A stretch of 64,000 bases of DNA from Odoribacter sp. Z80 (GTDB lineage: Bacteria; Bacteroidota; Bacteroidia; Bacteroidales; Marinifilaceae): contig NZ_QWEL01000001.1 in the NCBI RefSeq assembly GCF_009935865.1, positions 124,001 through 188,000 on the forward strand. Reading direction: 5' to 3'. Below are positions 50,291-60,401 of this stretch, piece after piece. The translations under genes and the position numbers were made by a program. The notes under the pieces were generated by a model, which did no database searches, was not told the origin of the DNA, and saw only the letters and a program-made list of their open reading frames with translations. Each line of letters opens with the position of its first letter. The first letter of the stretch is position 1.

Positions 50291-53146
50291 ATGATGGGAG
50301 TACAGGAAGAAGGACAAATAGCCATATATGGGGCCAGGGAACATAATCTGAAAAATATAGATCTTACCATTCCGCGCAATAGCCTGACAGTGATTACAGG
50401 ATTAAGCGGGAGCGGAAAATCTTCCCTGGCTTTTGATACGATTTATGCAGAGGGGCAGCGTCGTTATATGGAGACCTTTTCGGCTTATGCCCGGCAGTTC
50501 CTTGGTGGAATGGAACGACCTGACGTGGATAAAATTACCGGTTTGAGTCCGGTTATCTCCATTGAGCAGAAGACAACAAATAAGAATCCCCGTTCTACGG
50601 TGGGGACAACTACCGAGGTATATGATTTTTTACGCTTGCTTTTTGCAAGGGCTGGAATTGCCTATTCGTATGCCACAGGAAGTAAAATGGTGAAATATAC
50701 CGATGAAAAAATCATTGAATTGATTCAGCAGAATTTTGCCGGTAAAAAGATTTTGCTTCTGGCCCCTGTTGTAAAAGGACGAAAAGGAAATTATAAAGAA
50801 CTTTTTGAAAGTTTAAGGAAGAAGGGATTTATTTCTGCGAGGATTGACGGAGAAATCCGGGAGATAGGTTTGGGTATGAGTGTGGACCGTTATAAAATCC
50901 ATGACATAGAACTTGTGGTGGATAAACTGGCGGTAGACAATCTGGACCTGAAACGCCTGAAGGCATCTGTGGCAACGGCTATGAAAAACGGAAAGGGAGT
51001 GATTATGATTAAAGATGCCGGAAGTGATGAGATAAAATATTATAGCCGTCATCTGATGTGTCCGGACACCGGGATTTCTTACCGGGAACCTGCTCCTCAT
51101 TCATTTTCTTTCAACTCTCCTCATGGGGCATGTCCTAAATGTAAGGGCCTGGGCTATGTTACGGCAGTAGACCTGAATAAGATTATTCCGGAGAATAAGT
51201 TATCCATTTATGAAGGGGGAATCGAACCTTTGGGTAAATATAAAAACAGCATATTGTTTTGGCAGATCGAGACAGTCCTGAAAAAGCATGGATATACCTT
51301 GCATACTCCCATCAAAGAATTGTCCGAAGAAGCTTTAACGGATATTCTGTATGGTTATCCGGGACAAATTCGTTTGGAAAATACGGCGTTGGGAGTTTCT
51401 TCCAATGCATTGTATAATTTTGAGGGTATCATAAAATATGTGACGATGCAGGAGGAGAACACAACCTCCCGTAAAGCCAATAAATGGGCTGAGCAGTTTA
51501 TTTCGGTCGTACAATGTGATGTTTGTGAAGGGCAGCGACTGAATAAGGAGTCGTTGAATTTCCGTATAGCCGGTAAAAATATAGCGGACCTGGCTGCTAT
51601 GGAGTTGGGGGATTTGTATCAGTGGATATGTGAGACGGAGCAACATTTGGAGGAAAAGCAACGTCAGATTGCGGGGGAGATATTCAAAGAAATCCGGGTA
51701 CGTCTGAAATTTTTGTTGGATGTGGGATTGGAATATTTGTCTTTGAACCGCCAATCCATGACTCTTTCCGGAGGAGAATCTCAGCGTATCCGTTTGGCAA
51801 CCCAGATCGGGTCGCAATTGGTAAATGTGTTATATATTCTGGATGAACCGAGTATTGGTTTACATCAAAAAGACAACCGGAAGCTGATTCACTCTTTACA
51901 ACAATTGCGGGATAACGGTAATTCTGTGATTGTGGTGGAGCATGACCGGGAAATGATGGAAAATGCCGATTATATTGTAGATATGGGACCAAAGGCCGGC
52001 AGAAAGGGAGGTGAGGTGATGGCTATCGGTACGATAGAGGAAATCCGGAAGAGTGACAGTCTCACCGCACAATATCTGAATGGTGCGAAAGAGATAAAAA
52101 TCCCTGTGAAGCGTCGTGAGGGGAATGGTAAATATTTGGGATTGAAAGGGTGTACCGGAAATAACCTGAAAGAGGTGGACGTTTCCATTCCGTTGGGGAT
52201 GTTGGTTTGTGTGACCGGAGTTAGCGGGAGTGGAAAATCTTCTTTGATTAACGGTACTTTGCATCCGATACTGGCGGAGAAATTTTACCGGGCTGTAACG
52301 ACTCCTCTGCCTTATCAGTCAATAGAAGGGATTGAGAACATCGATAAGGTTGTTGTGGTGGACCAGAGTCCGTTGGGCCGTACTCCGCGGTCTAATCCTG
52401 CTACGTATACAGGTATTTTTACGGATATACGCAAAATATTTGAGAAATTGCCGGAAGCCCAGATCAGGGGATATGGTGCAGGACGTTTTTCTTTTAATGT
52501 GGCAGGGGGACGCTGTGAAGAATGTAAAGGTGCCGGCGTTAAAACGATAGAGATGAACTTTTTACCGGATGTGTATGTTCATTGTGAGGCCTGTGACGGG
52601 AAACGCTATAATAAAGAGACCCTTGAAGTAAGATACCGGGGAAAATCCATCGGAGATGTTTTGAATATGACTATTAATCAGGCGGTGGAATTTTTTGAAA
52701 ATGTTTCTTTTTTGCAGCAGAAATTAAAGGTATTGCAAGATGTAGGTTTGGGGTATATAAAACTGGGGCAGCAATGTACGACTTTGAGTGGAGGAGAATC
52801 ACAGCGGATAAAGTTGGCAACAGAATTGGCTAAAAAAGATACCGGAAAGACTTTATATATTTTAGATGAACCGACTACAGGGTTGCATTTTGAAGATGTA
52901 AACATTTTGTTGGAGGTTATACAGAGATTGGTGGATAAAGGTAATTCTGTGATTATTATAGAACACAATCTGGATGTCATTAAAGTGGCCGATTATTTGA
53001 TCGATATGGGACCAGGAGGGGGAAAGGAAGGAGGACGGGTGGTTGCTTTGGGCACACCTGAAGAGGTTGCAGAAAACAGGGATTCTGAGACCGGTAAGTT
53101 TTTGGCAGAAGAATTGAAAACGGGGGAGGGCCGGAGTGTCAGATGA
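50291..53146 (+). CDS. uvrA: Excinuclease ABC subunit A
   Basis: UvrA damage sensor of nucleotide excision repair, 951 residues and full length. Two ABC ATPase modules: Walker A GLSGSGKSS near residue 40 and GVSGSGKSS near 645; signatures LSGGESQRIRLAT and LSGGESQRIKLAT; Walker B ILDEPSIGLH and ILDEPTTGLH. The second zinc module is intact (CEECKGAG and CEACDGKRYN). The first keeps CPKCKGLG, but its partner reads CPDTG instead of a CxxC pair. The 3' end overlaps the convergent NSS transporter gene by 8 bp. Confidence 0.97.
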   Translation: MMGVQEEGQIAIYGAREHNLKNIDLTIPRNSLTVITGLSGSGKSSLAFDTIYAEGQRRYMETFSAYARQFLGGMERPDVDKITGLSPVISIEQKTTNKNPRSTVGTTTEVYDFLRLLFARAGIAYSYATGSKMVKYTDEKIIELIQQNFAGKKILLLAPVVKGRKGNYKELFESLRKKGFISARIDGEIREIGLGMSVDRYKIHDIELVVDKLAVDNLDLKRLKASVATAMKNGKGVIMIKDAGSDEIKYYSRHLMCPDTGISYREPAPHSFSFNSPHGACPKCKGLGYVTAVDLNKIIPENKLSIYEGGIEPLGKYKNSILFWQIETVLKKHGYTLHTPIKELSEEALTDILYGYPGQIRLENTALGVSSNALYNFEGIIKYVTMQEENTTSRKANKWAEQFISVVQCDVCEGQRLNKESLNFRIAGKNIADLAAMELGDLYQWICETEQHLEEKQRQIAGEIFKEIRVRLKFLLDVGLEYLSLNRQSMTLSGGESQRIRLATQIGSQLVNVLYILDEPSIGLHQKDNRKLIHSLQQLRDNGNSVIVVEHDREMMENADYIVDMGPKAGRKGGEVMAIGTIEEIRKSDSLTAQYLNGAKEIKIPVKRREGNGKYLGLKGCTGNNLKEVDVSIPLGMLVCVTGVSGSGKSSLINGTLHPILAEKFYRAVTTPLPYQSIEGIENIDKVVVVDQSPLGRTPRSNPATYTGIFTDIRKIFEKLPEAQIRGYGAGRFSFNVAGGRCEECKGAGVKTIEMNFLPDVYVHCEACDGKRYNKETLEVRYRGKSIGDVLNMTINQAVEFFENVSFLQQKLKVLQDVGLGYIKLGQQCTTLSGGESQRIKLATELAKKDTGKTLYILDEPTTGLHFEDVNILLEVIQRLVDKGNSVIIIEHNLDVIKVADYLIDMGPGGGKEGGRVVALGTPEEVAENRDSETGKFLAEELKTGEGRSVR

Positions 53147-54491
53147 CTCCTACTGCATGGAGGAGAATCAATAAAATACAAACGGGTGCAATGTATTTTA
53201 GAATGAAAATGTAGAGTTTGAAAAAACGGATTTTCAGGATTCCGTTGTTGCTGATTTCGTTGAAGAGTATACTTTTATCCAGGTACCATCCGGAAAATAT
53301 GCAGATTAATATGCCCCCTAAAGGTAAAAGTATGTTGGAACAAAGGTAGTCACATGCTTCGAATACATTCATTCCTCCGATATGTACATTCCTTAACGGA
53401 CCGAAGGAGAGGGTATTGAAACTTCCGATAAAAGTAATTACTGAGGTGGCAAGCAAAGTAGCGGCCGGGCGTTTCATTTTTTTTTCTTCCACTAAGTAGG
53501 CAACAGGCACTTCAAGCAGAGAAATGGCAGAAGTCAGGGCGGCAAAAGTGAGTAATATGAAAAAAAGAACGGCCCAGATTTCTCCTGCCGGTAAATTCTG
53601 AAAGACTGTGGGTAGGGTGAGAAAAACCAGTCCGGGTCCGGCCTGAGGATTAATCTGAAAGGAAAATACAGCAGGTAAAATAGCCATTCCTGCCAGAATA
53701 GCCACCAATGTGTCTGTAAGGATGACCTTGAGTGAAATATGGGGCAAGCTGTCGTTTCGGGGGATATAAGAAGCATAGGTTAAAAGTATGCCCATTCCTA
53801 CGGAAAGAGAAAAAAATGCTTGTCCTAAAGCAGCCAGTACTCCGTCGGCTGTCAGGCAGGTAAAATCCGGCCGGAATAGAAATTTTAGTCCGGCAGCAGC
53901 TCCGCTAAGAGTTAAGGAATTAATGCTTAAGGCTATAATAATGAGAAATAGGAGGGGCATCATGATTTTCGAATACCTTTCGATACCTTTTTGTACACCC
54001 CCCATAATAATGGCTCCGGTCAATATCATAAACCCGCTTTGCCATAAGACTGCCTTGTAAGGATGGGAAATGAAATTATTGAATATGGTGTTGATGTCTT
54101 CTGCATTTTGTCCTTTGAAGGAATTTGTCAGGGAAAGCCATATATATTCCAATGTCCATCCGGAAACTGTCCCGTAGAATGATAATATCAATGTGGCTGA
54201 CAAAATGGACAGAAGTCCGAAAAGGAGCCAGGAAGTACCGGGTGCCAGCACTCTGAAAGTACCCAGTGCATTTTGCTGAGAATGCCGTCCCAGGGAGAAT
54301 TCAGCCAACATAACGGGAAATCCGATGGCTATCGTAAAGAAAATATACACCAACAGAAAGGCTCCTCCGCCGTTGGTTCCTGCTATATAGGGAAATTTCC
54401 AGATATTTCCCAGTCCTACAGCAGAACCCGCCAAGGCTGCTATTGCTCCGAATTTTGATTTAAAACCAGGTCTTGTCTGTTGATGGTGCAT
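53139..54491 (-). CDS. Sodium-dependent transporter, NSS/SNF family
   Basis: Neurotransmitter:sodium symporter family protein, 450 residues, about 11 helices. Helix 1 has the Na+/substrate motif AGSAVGLGNIWKFPY, followed by GGGAFLLVY. The MhsT/LeuT-like bacterial members import amino acids, often aromatic or branched; the substrate is not predictable. Its tail overlaps the uvrA end by 8 bp on the opposite strand. Confidence 0.92.
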   Translation of the reverse strand: MHHQQTRPGFKSKFGAIAALAGSAVGLGNIWKFPYIAGTNGGGAFLLVYIFFTIAIGFPVMLAEFSLGRHSQQNALGTFRVLAPGTSWLLFGLLSILSATLILSFYGTVSGWTLEYIWLSLTNSFKGQNAEDINTIFNNFISHPYKAVLWQSGFMILTGAIIMGGVQKGIERYSKIMMPLLFLIIIALSINSLTLSGAAAGLKFLFRPDFTCLTADGVLAALGQAFFSLSVGMGILLTYASYIPRNDSLPHISLKVILTDTLVAILAGMAILPAVFSFQINPQAGPGLVFLTLPTVFQNLPAGEIWAVLFFILLTFAALTSAISLLEVPVAYLVEEKKMKRPAATLLATSVITFIGSFNTLSFGPLRNVHIGGMNVFEACDYLCSNILLPLGGILICIFSGWYLDKSILFNEISNNGILKIRFFKLYIFILKYIAPVCILLILLHAVGVI

Positions 54492-54724
54492 ATTCTTCTG
54501 TTTAAAGTAAACAAAGTTAACGATAATTTCCTGAATCTTTTTCTAACGTTTATATTTTCCGAAAGGTTTTGTCTGTGTCTGTTCTATGGGTTCGGGCTTG
54601 TCCGAATAATAGGTTTAAGTGTGCTTATTTGATTGCTTTGGAGGTTATGATGGGGGAAAGTGGTTGCCGTTTTTGTTTTTTTTAAAATGCTTGTTTCCTA
54701 CCTTAGATTTTCAAGCAAAAAACT

Positions 54725-54732
54725 TATCTTTG
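54725..54732 (+). promoter_or_regulatory. -7 promoter element for guaA
   Basis: TATCTTTG, an exact match, 23 bp before the guaA start codon. The short leader leaves no room for a guanine riboswitch. Confidence 0.6.
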
Positions 54733-54754
54733 CAGCCAAACCAAAAATAATAAA

Positions 54755-56284
54755 ATGCAGGAAAAGATTTTGATATTGGACTTCGGATCGCAGTATACTC
54801 AACTGATTGCGAGAAGAGTTCGGGAACTGAACGTATATTGTGAGATATATCCTTACAATCATTATCCCGTTCCGGACGCCTCTGTAAAGGGGGTTATTCT
54901 TTCCGGAAGTCCTTTTTCCGTGAGGGATGAGAAAGCTCCTCAGCCTGATTTGACTGCCATTAAAGGCAAGTTACCTTTATTGGGTGTGTGTTTTGGAGCT
55001 CAGTATCTGGCTCATCATTTCGGAGGAGAGGTAAAGGCTTCCAATAAACGGGAATATGGAAGAGCTAATCTGGCTTTTGTAGACAGACAAAATGAGTTGT
55101 TCAGGAATATCAGCGACCACTCGCAGGTGTGGATGTCGCACGGAGATACAATTGAAAGATTACCGGAGAGCTACCGGGTAATTGCCAGTACGGCAGATGT
55201 GAAAAATGCTGCTTTTAAAGTGGCTGATGAGGTTACTTATGGTATTCAGTTTCATCCGGAAGTGTATCACAGTACAGAAGGGAAAGAACTGTTACGTAAT
55301 TTTGTGGTCGATATTTGCGGGTGTTCTCAGAGTTGGACACCTGATTCGTTTGTCGAGACTACTGTCGCCGAATTAAAACAAAAGTTGGGAGATGACCGTG
55401 TGATTTTAGGGTTGTCCGGAGGGGTGGATTCTACGGTGGCTGCCATGTTATTGCATCGTGCTATCGGAAAGCATTTGACCTGTATTTTTGTGGATAATGG
55501 ATTGCTCCGGAAGAATGAATATAGAAACGTATTGGAAAATTATCAGGAACTGGGCCTGAATGTGATTGGTGCCGAAGCCGGTGATTTGTTTCTGGGGCGT
55601 TTGTCCGGAGTGACTGAACCTGAAAAGAAACGGAAAATTATAGGCAGCACCTTTATTGATGTCTTTGACCAAGAGGCTTCAAAGATAAAAGATGCCAAAT
55701 GGTTAGGACAGGGAACGATTTATCCTGATGTAATCGAATCTTTGTCTGTAAACGGTCCTTCCCAAACCATCAAATCCCATCATAATGTAGGGGGATTGCC
55801 GGATTATATGAAGCTGCAACTGGTGGAACCGTTGCGTTTGTTGTTTAAAGACGAAGTGCGCCGGGTAGGGAAAAGTCTGGGGTTAGCCGATAAATTTCTG
55901 CAAAGGCATCCTTTCCCGGGACCTGGTCTGGCTATTCGTATCTTGGGGGAGATCACTCCTGAAAAGGTGCGTCTGTTGCAGGAAGCAGATGATATTTTCA
56001 TTTCTATGCTTCAGGAAGAAGGGTTGTATAATCAGGTTTGGCAGGCCGGGGTGATGCTTTTGCCGGTACAGAGCGTGGGAGTGATGGGGGATGAGAGAAC
56101 CTATGAGAGTGTGGTTGCTCTGCGGGCAGTTGAATCCACCGACGGAATGACTGCTGACTGGTGTCATTTGCCTTATGAATTTCTGGCCAGGGTATCTAAC
56201 CGGATTATAAATAACGTACGTGGAATTAACCGCGTTGTTTATGATATCAGTTCAAAGCCGCCAGCCACAATTGAGTGGGAATAA
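54755..56284 (+). CDS. guaA: GMP synthase (glutamine-hydrolysing)
   Basis: Converts XMP to GMP with glutamine and ATP; 509 residues. The class I glutaminase (about 1-190) has the nucleophile elbow GVCFGAQYL and the His/Glu motif QFHPEVYHS. The ATP-pyrophosphatase domain has the PP-loop [11 protein letters not shown] near 225. The C-terminal dimerisation domain ends in KPPATIEWE, the invariant end. Complete and monocistronic, with its own promoter and a terminator at 56322-56357. Confidence 0.98.
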   Translation: MQEKILILDFGSQYTQLIARRVRELNVYCEIYPYNHYPVPDASVKGVILSGSPFSVRDEKAPQPDLTAIKGKLPLLGVCFGAQYLAHHFGGEVKASNKREYGRANLAFVDRQNELFRNISDHSQVWMSHGDTIERLPESYRVIASTADVKNAAFKVADEVTYGIQFHPEVYHSTEGKELLRNFVVDICGCSQSWTPDSFVETTVAELKQKLGDDRVILGLSGGVDSTVAAMLLHRAIGKHLTCIFVDNGLLRKNEYRNVLENYQELGLNVIGAEAGDLFLGRLSGVTEPEKKRKIIGSTFIDVFDQEASKIKDAKWLGQGTIYPDVIESLSVNGPSQTIKSHHNVGGLPDYMKLQLVEPLRLLFKDEVRRVGKSLGLADKFLQRHPFPGPGLAIRILGEITPEKVRLLQEADDIFISMLQEEGLYNQVWQAGVMLLPVQSVGVMGDERTYESVVALRAVESTDGMTADWCHLPYEFLARVSNRIINNVRGINRVVYDISSKPPATIEWE

Positions 56285-56321
56285 AGGCAGGGCCTACGGG
56301 AAAGTATATTTTATCTGTTTA

Positions 56322-56357
56322 AGCCAGTTACTTACATGCTGAGTAGCTGGCTTTTTT
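56322..56357 (+). terminator. Terminator after guaA
   Basis: Arms AGCCAG-TTACT and AGTAGCTGGCT, loop of about nine bases, then six Ts. Confidence 0.8.
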
Positions 56358-56407
56358 GTTCTGATGTTTTATTTCCCATTGTCAATCGATATCTGGTAAT
56401 TTAATTT

Positions 56408-56415
56408 TACCTTTG
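56408..56415 (+). promoter_or_regulatory. -7 promoter element for the DHH phosphoesterase gene
   Basis: TACCTTTG, an exact match. The predicted start near 56423 supports ATG 56439 rather than the TTG at 56424. Confidence 0.6.
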
Positions 56416-56438
56416 TAATTCTGTTGAATGCATTTGAT

Positions 56439-57470
56439 ATGGAAGATTTGGATAAAACGATAGCTGAACTGAAAATTCGTTTGAGTGAAAAAGGACTGAA
56501 AGCTGTAATTATCCCGCATATCTCACCGGATGGGGATGCTGCGGGTTCTTGTTCGGCTTTATCAGAGGTTTTGTTTCGTTGCGGTATTCAACGGCAGATA
56601 TTGACTTGCGATTTTATGCCGGAGTATTTGCGTTTTCTTAAAAATATCCCGGAAACTATATCTTACCAGGAAAGGGCAGAAGAGTGTAAATGCCTGATTG
56701 CTGATGCTGACCTTATTTTTATGTTGGACCATAATACCGTGAAGCGGGAAGGAGACTTGGCTCCCTGGGTGAGTGCCGCCAAAGCGGATCGGATTATTAT
56801 AGACCATCATCCGGAACCGGATTGTCAGCAAATTGTAATTTCAGATACGCGGGTGTCTTCTACCTGTGAATTGTTGTATCAGGTCATTACCCGTATCTGG
56901 GGGCGGGAGATGATTACTGTGGACGTGGCTAATGCTTTGTATACGGGTATTAATACGGATACCGGAGGTTTGAGCCATAATTCTTCCCGTCCGCAGACTT
57001 ACCGGATTATTGCTGATTTGTTGGAGTTGGGCCTGGATAAAGCTTTTGTTCACCGGCAGATTTATCAGATGAATCATCTTTCCCGTTTGCGTTTAATCGG
57101 AAATGCTTTGCTGAATAAATTGCAGGTCAGTTCCTCATATCCGGTGGCTATTATTCCGATTACTTTAGAAGAGTTGGAAAGGTATAATTATAAGGATGGC
57201 GATTTGGAAGGGTTGGTGAATATACCGTTGTCAATCCATAATGTGTGTGTGTCTGTCCAGATTACGGAGAGAAGGGAACGAGTAAAATTGTCTTTCCGTT
57301 CTAAAGGAAATATTCCGGTAAATGAATGGGCCCGTGAATGGTTTAACGGAGGGGGACACTTGAATGCAGCCGGAGGACAGATGCAACTTCCTTTAGAAGA
57401 GGTTGTAAGGAAAGTATGGGAAACTGTTCCGTTATTTTTTGATTTATTAAAGAACAAAGGTCTTGTATAG
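56439..57470 (+). CDS. nrnA: NrnA-like DHH/DHHA1 phosphoesterase
   Basis: Bifunctional oligoribonuclease / pAp-phosphatase type protein of 343 residues. DHH-domain motifs: HISPDGDAAGS, FMLDHN, IIIDHHPEPD and NTDTGGLSHN coordinate two metal ions. The C-terminal DHHA1 domain has GGGHLNAAGGQM, which binds RNA ends. It degrades 2-5 nt RNAs and may also remove pAp, an activity relevant to the PAPS cluster. Followed after 17 bp by a small DUF1904-like gene. Confidence 0.9.
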   Translation: MEDLDKTIAELKIRLSEKGLKAVIIPHISPDGDAAGSCSALSEVLFRCGIQRQILTCDFMPEYLRFLKNIPETISYQERAEECKCLIADADLIFMLDHNTVKREGDLAPWVSAAKADRIIIDHHPEPDCQQIVISDTRVSSTCELLYQVITRIWGREMITVDVANALYTGINTDTGGLSHNSSRPQTYRIIADLLELGLDKAFVHRQIYQMNHLSRLRLIGNALLNKLQVSSSYPVAIIPITLEELERYNYKDGDLEGLVNIPLSIHNVCVSVQITERRERVKLSFRSKGNIPVNEWAREWFNGGGHLNAAGGQMQLPLEEVVRKVWETVPLFFDLLKNKGLV

Positions 57471-57487
57471 CATTTATTATTTGTAGT

Positions 57488-57823
57488 ATGCCTTTTTTCA
57501 GATTCCATTTTGTAGAAACTTCGAAGTTGGCGAACGTTAGCCGGCAAATGGCTGACCGGATCCAGCAGGTGATTGGATGTCCCCGCGAACATATTGTATT
57601 TGAATCGGTGAATTCAAATGTTATACATCATACAACTATTAAAGGGGAAAATGAATGGCCTTTCGTGGAGGTGGAATATTTTGAGCGTCCTAAAGAAATA
57701 CAGGATGCGGTGGCTCAAATTATCTATGAGTTTCTAAAAGTGGCAGGTTATCCGGATTCCGATGTTTATTTCCGGTATTTGCAGCAGGAAAATTATTATG
57801 AAGACGGTAAATGTCTGGAATAA
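57488..57823 (+). CDS. DUF1904-like small protein (tautomerase-related fold)
   Basis: A 111-residue protein starting MPFFRFHFVET and containing VEVEYFERPKEIQDAVAQII and YFRYLQQENYYEDGK. This fits the DUF1904 family, whose fold resembles 4-oxalocrotonate tautomerase/MIF proteins with Pro at position 2. No reaction is known. Second gene of the nrnA-like operon. Confidence 0.75.
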   Translation: MPFFRFHFVETSKLANVSRQMADRIQQVIGCPREHIVFESVNSNVIHHTTIKGENEWPFVEVEYFERPKEIQDAVAQIIYEFLKVAGYPDSDVYFRYLQQENYYEDGKCLE

Positions 57824-57841
57824 TTTTATGGCTCGCCTGAC

Positions 57842-57872
57842 TTGTGATTGTGAAGAAAAAAGTTTATGTTTG
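57842..57872 (+). promoter_or_regulatory. marR promoter TTGT-N19-TATGTTTG
   Basis: A -33-like TTGT at 57842-57845 and an exact -7 TATGTTTG at 57865-57872, 19 bp apart. The predicted start is near 57880, 20 bp before the marR start codon. Confidence 0.65.
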
Positions 57873-57899
57873 CATATAGTATAAACCGCAACATAAACT
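57861..57899. promoter_or_regulatory. Candidate MarR operator, AGTTTATGTT-N19-AACATAAACT
   Basis: Perfect 10-bp inverted repeat. The left arm contains the first part of the -7 element and the right arm ends on the base before the marR start codon. Binding would block transcription directly, as expected for MarR autorepression. Confidence 0.7.
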
Positions 57900-58325
57900 A
57901 TGAATGATATTAGAGAAATGGTAGCCTATCTGAGTAAAGCTGAACGGGGCTACACCAAAACTTTGAACCGTGCTTTTTTGAAAGCGGGTTATGACCTTAG
58001 CCGGGAGCAGTATGAATTATTACAGGTATTGTGGGCGGAGGATAATGTGAACCAGCAAACTATTTCGAAAAGGTTGCAGAAAGACAAGTATAATGTGACC
58101 AAGTTGTTGAATACCCTAACTAAGCGGGGATTTGTACAAAGGAAAATGTGTCAGGAGGACAAGCGTAATAATTTTGTTGTTTTGACGGAGAAAGGCATGG
58201 AAGTGCAGAAAGTGTTGACGGGGATAGAGGAACAGGTACATGCAGATTTGACTTTTACCATTGCCCCGCAGGAGATAAAATCTTGTGTGTGGGTTTTAAA
58301 AAAATTGACCGATATGGTGAACTGA
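57900..58325 (+). CDS. MarR-family transcriptional regulator
   Basis: Winged-helix dimeric regulator of 141 residues. The DNA-binding part is about 30-100: LSREQYELLQVLW, VNQQTISKRLQKDKYNVTKLLNTL and the wing RGFVQRKMCQEDKRNNFVVLT. Ligand unknown; a Cys on the wing (C82 region) leaves redox sensing open. It is followed after 40 bp by pepD and then msrC, a gene linked to methionine oxidation, and has a clear self-operator. Confidence 0.88.
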   Translation: MNDIREMVAYLSKAERGYTKTLNRAFLKAGYDLSREQYELLQVLWAEDNVNQQTISKRLQKDKYNVTKLLNTLTKRGFVQRKMCQEDKRNNFVVLTEKGMEVQKVLTGIEEQVHADLTFTIAPQEIKSCVWVLKKLTDMVN

Positions 58326-58365
58326 TTCCATATCGGTTTTTTATAAACATTTAATATGGAATATC

Positions 58366-59817
58366 ATGGGTGTTTTTAAAGGTTTGCAACCGGAAGCTTT
58401 GTGGGAATATTTTGAAGAAATCTGCCGGATTCCCCGGCCTTCGCAGAAAGAAGAGAAAATCGGGGCCTGGTTGATGGAGTTTGCCCGCCAGCATCAGTTG
58501 GAGGCTCGTCAGGATAAGGTTGGCAATGTCTTGATTTGTAAAGAGGCAACTCCGGGAAAAGAGGATGTGCCTGTAGTTGTTTTGCAGTCCCATATGGATA
58601 TGGTGTGTGAAAAAAATGCTGAAGTGAAGCATGATTTTGAGCGGGATGCCATCCAGCCTTATGTGGACGGGGAGTGGGTGAAGGCCCGGGGCACTACCTT
58701 GGGAGCCGATGACGGAATCGGTATGGCTGCAGCATTGGCAATACTCACTTCTGAGGATATACAGCACGGTCCTGTTGAATGCCTTTTTACTGTTAATGAG
58801 GAAATGGGATTGACGGGAGCTTCCGGGTTGGAACCGGGCTTTTTTACAGGCAAGATATTATTGAACCTGGACTCTGAAGATGAAGGAGAGATGTTCATCG
58901 GGTGTGCAGGAGGAATAGATACGGTGGTACGTCTGCCTTATGAAGAAACGGCGGTTCAGCCTCATCAGTTTGCTGTCCGGATACAGGTAAAGGGATTACA
59001 GGGAGGACATTCCGGGGATGATATTCACAAGGGGAGAGGTAATGCCATAAAGATACTGAATCGTTTTCTTTGGGACCTGAAAGAACGATACGGAATCCGG
59101 ATAGTTTCTTTTGAGGGTGGTAATCTGCGTAATGCCATTGCCCGGGAAGCGGTGGCTGTTTTGGTGTTTGATGAGAAGTTAAAGGAAAAAATCAGAATTG
59201 ATTTTAACATATATGCTGCCGAAATGGAGAGGGTCTGGAAGCTGACGGAACCGGGACTGAATATGGAGTTGGAGACGATGGATTTGCCGGAGAAAGCCCT
59301 TACGCCGGAATCGACCGGTAAGCTTCTGAATGCCTTATATGCTTGTCCGCATGGTGTTTTTGCCATGAGCTACCGTATGCCCGGAATGGTGGAGACTTCT
59401 ACTAATTTAGCTTCTGTCCGTTTTGAAGGAGATTCGGAGATTTTAATAACAACTTCCCAACGGAGCGATGTGGACTCGGAAAAAATGAATATTGCTCACA
59501 TGGTTGCTGCAGTATTTGAATTGGCCGGTGCAAAGGTTGAACATGGAGAGGGGTATCCCGGTTGGGTTCCTAACCGGAATTCCGCTATTTTAAAACTGGC
59601 TGTAGCGTCTTATCAGTCTTTATTTGGCAGAGAACCGGTGGTAAGGTCTATTCATGCCGGATTGGAATGCGGTTTATTTCTGGAAAAATACCCGGATATG
59701 GATATGATTTCTTTCGGACCTACTTTAAGGGGGGTACATTCTCCTGATGAAAAGGTTAATATAAAGACGGTGGAGATGTGGTGGAAACATTTGGTGAGAA
59801 TATTGGAAACCTTATAA
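58366..59817 (+). CDS. pepD: Aminoacyl-histidine dipeptidase PepD
   Basis: M20C metallopeptidase of 483 residues that splits Xaa-His and other dipeptides in the cytosol. Metal-site motifs: VLQSHMDMVCEKN, GADDGIGMAAALAI, the catalytic Glu pair in TVNEEMGLTG, LDSEDEGEM, and the lid-side IHAGLECGLF. Length and order are standard. Middle gene of the marR-pepD-msrC run. Confidence 0.95.
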   Translation: MGVFKGLQPEALWEYFEEICRIPRPSQKEEKIGAWLMEFARQHQLEARQDKVGNVLICKEATPGKEDVPVVVLQSHMDMVCEKNAEVKHDFERDAIQPYVDGEWVKARGTTLGADDGIGMAAALAILTSEDIQHGPVECLFTVNEEMGLTGASGLEPGFFTGKILLNLDSEDEGEMFIGCAGGIDTVVRLPYEETAVQPHQFAVRIQVKGLQGGHSGDDIHKGRGNAIKILNRFLWDLKERYGIRIVSFEGGNLRNAIAREAVAVLVFDEKLKEKIRIDFNIYAAEMERVWKLTEPGLNMELETMDLPEKALTPESTGKLLNALYACPHGVFAMSYRMPGMVETSTNLASVRFEGDSEILITTSQRSDVDSEKMNIAHMVAAVFELAGAKVEHGEGYPGWVPNRNSAILKLAVASYQSLFGREPVVRSIHAGLECGLFLEKYPDMDMISFGPTLRGVHSPDEKVNIKTVEMWWKHLVRILETL

Positions 59818-59819
59818 AC

Positions 59820-60275
59820 ATGAGTTCTAAATTGGAAAAATATGACCGGTTATATGAGCAGATAAAGGCTTATGTAGGGTCAACTGACGATATTTGGGCC
59901 CGGTTGGCTACGATGGAAGCTGTTTTACACCATAAAATGCAGGCTTTCTTCTGGACGGGAGTATACGCTTTGGTGGAAGATGAACTGATCGTGCGTTCAT
60001 ATCAGGGCCCGGTGGCTTGCCAGAAGTTACGGCATCATACCGGAGTGTGTTGGGCGGCAATGAAAAGCGGTGAAACTGTTATTGTTCCGGACGTGGAATC
60101 GTTTCCGGGGCATATTGCCTGTAATTCTTTGTCGAAAAGCGAGATTGTCATTCCGATCCGGAACCGGGAAGGACATCTTTTTGCCTGTCTGGATGTGGAC
60201 AGTGACCGTCTGAATGCTTTCGACCGGGAGGATGAGGAGGGATTGAAGAAAGTTTTGTCTTTACTTTATGATTGA
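59820..60275 (+). CDS. msrC: Free methionine-(R)-sulfoxide reductase (GAF domain)
   Basis: fRMsr-type GAF protein of 151 residues that reduces free Met-R-sulfoxide with thioredoxin. The three conserved cysteines are present in VACQK, TGVCWAA and HIACNSLSKSEIVIP, and FPGHIAC is the family signature. I start at ATG 59820, two bases after the pepD stop; the frame is open 14 codons into pepD but lacks family sequence there. Co-transcribed with pepD. Confidence 0.92.
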   Translation: MSSKLEKYDRLYEQIKAYVGSTDDIWARLATMEAVLHHKMQAFFWTGVYALVEDELIVRSYQGPVACQKLRHHTGVCWAAMKSGETVIVPDVESFPGHIACNSLSKSEIVIPIRNREGHLFACLDVDSDRLNAFDREDEEGLKKVLSLLYD

Positions 60276-60401
60276 GATTTTTCAGATAGGGAAGGAGGGC
60301 TGATTAAAAAAGCCGGAAATGTTTTTGATATTTTCTGATACATCTTTATCTTAGCACATCGAAGAATGAATTAATTATTATCAAATACAAAAATAAGAAT
60401 T

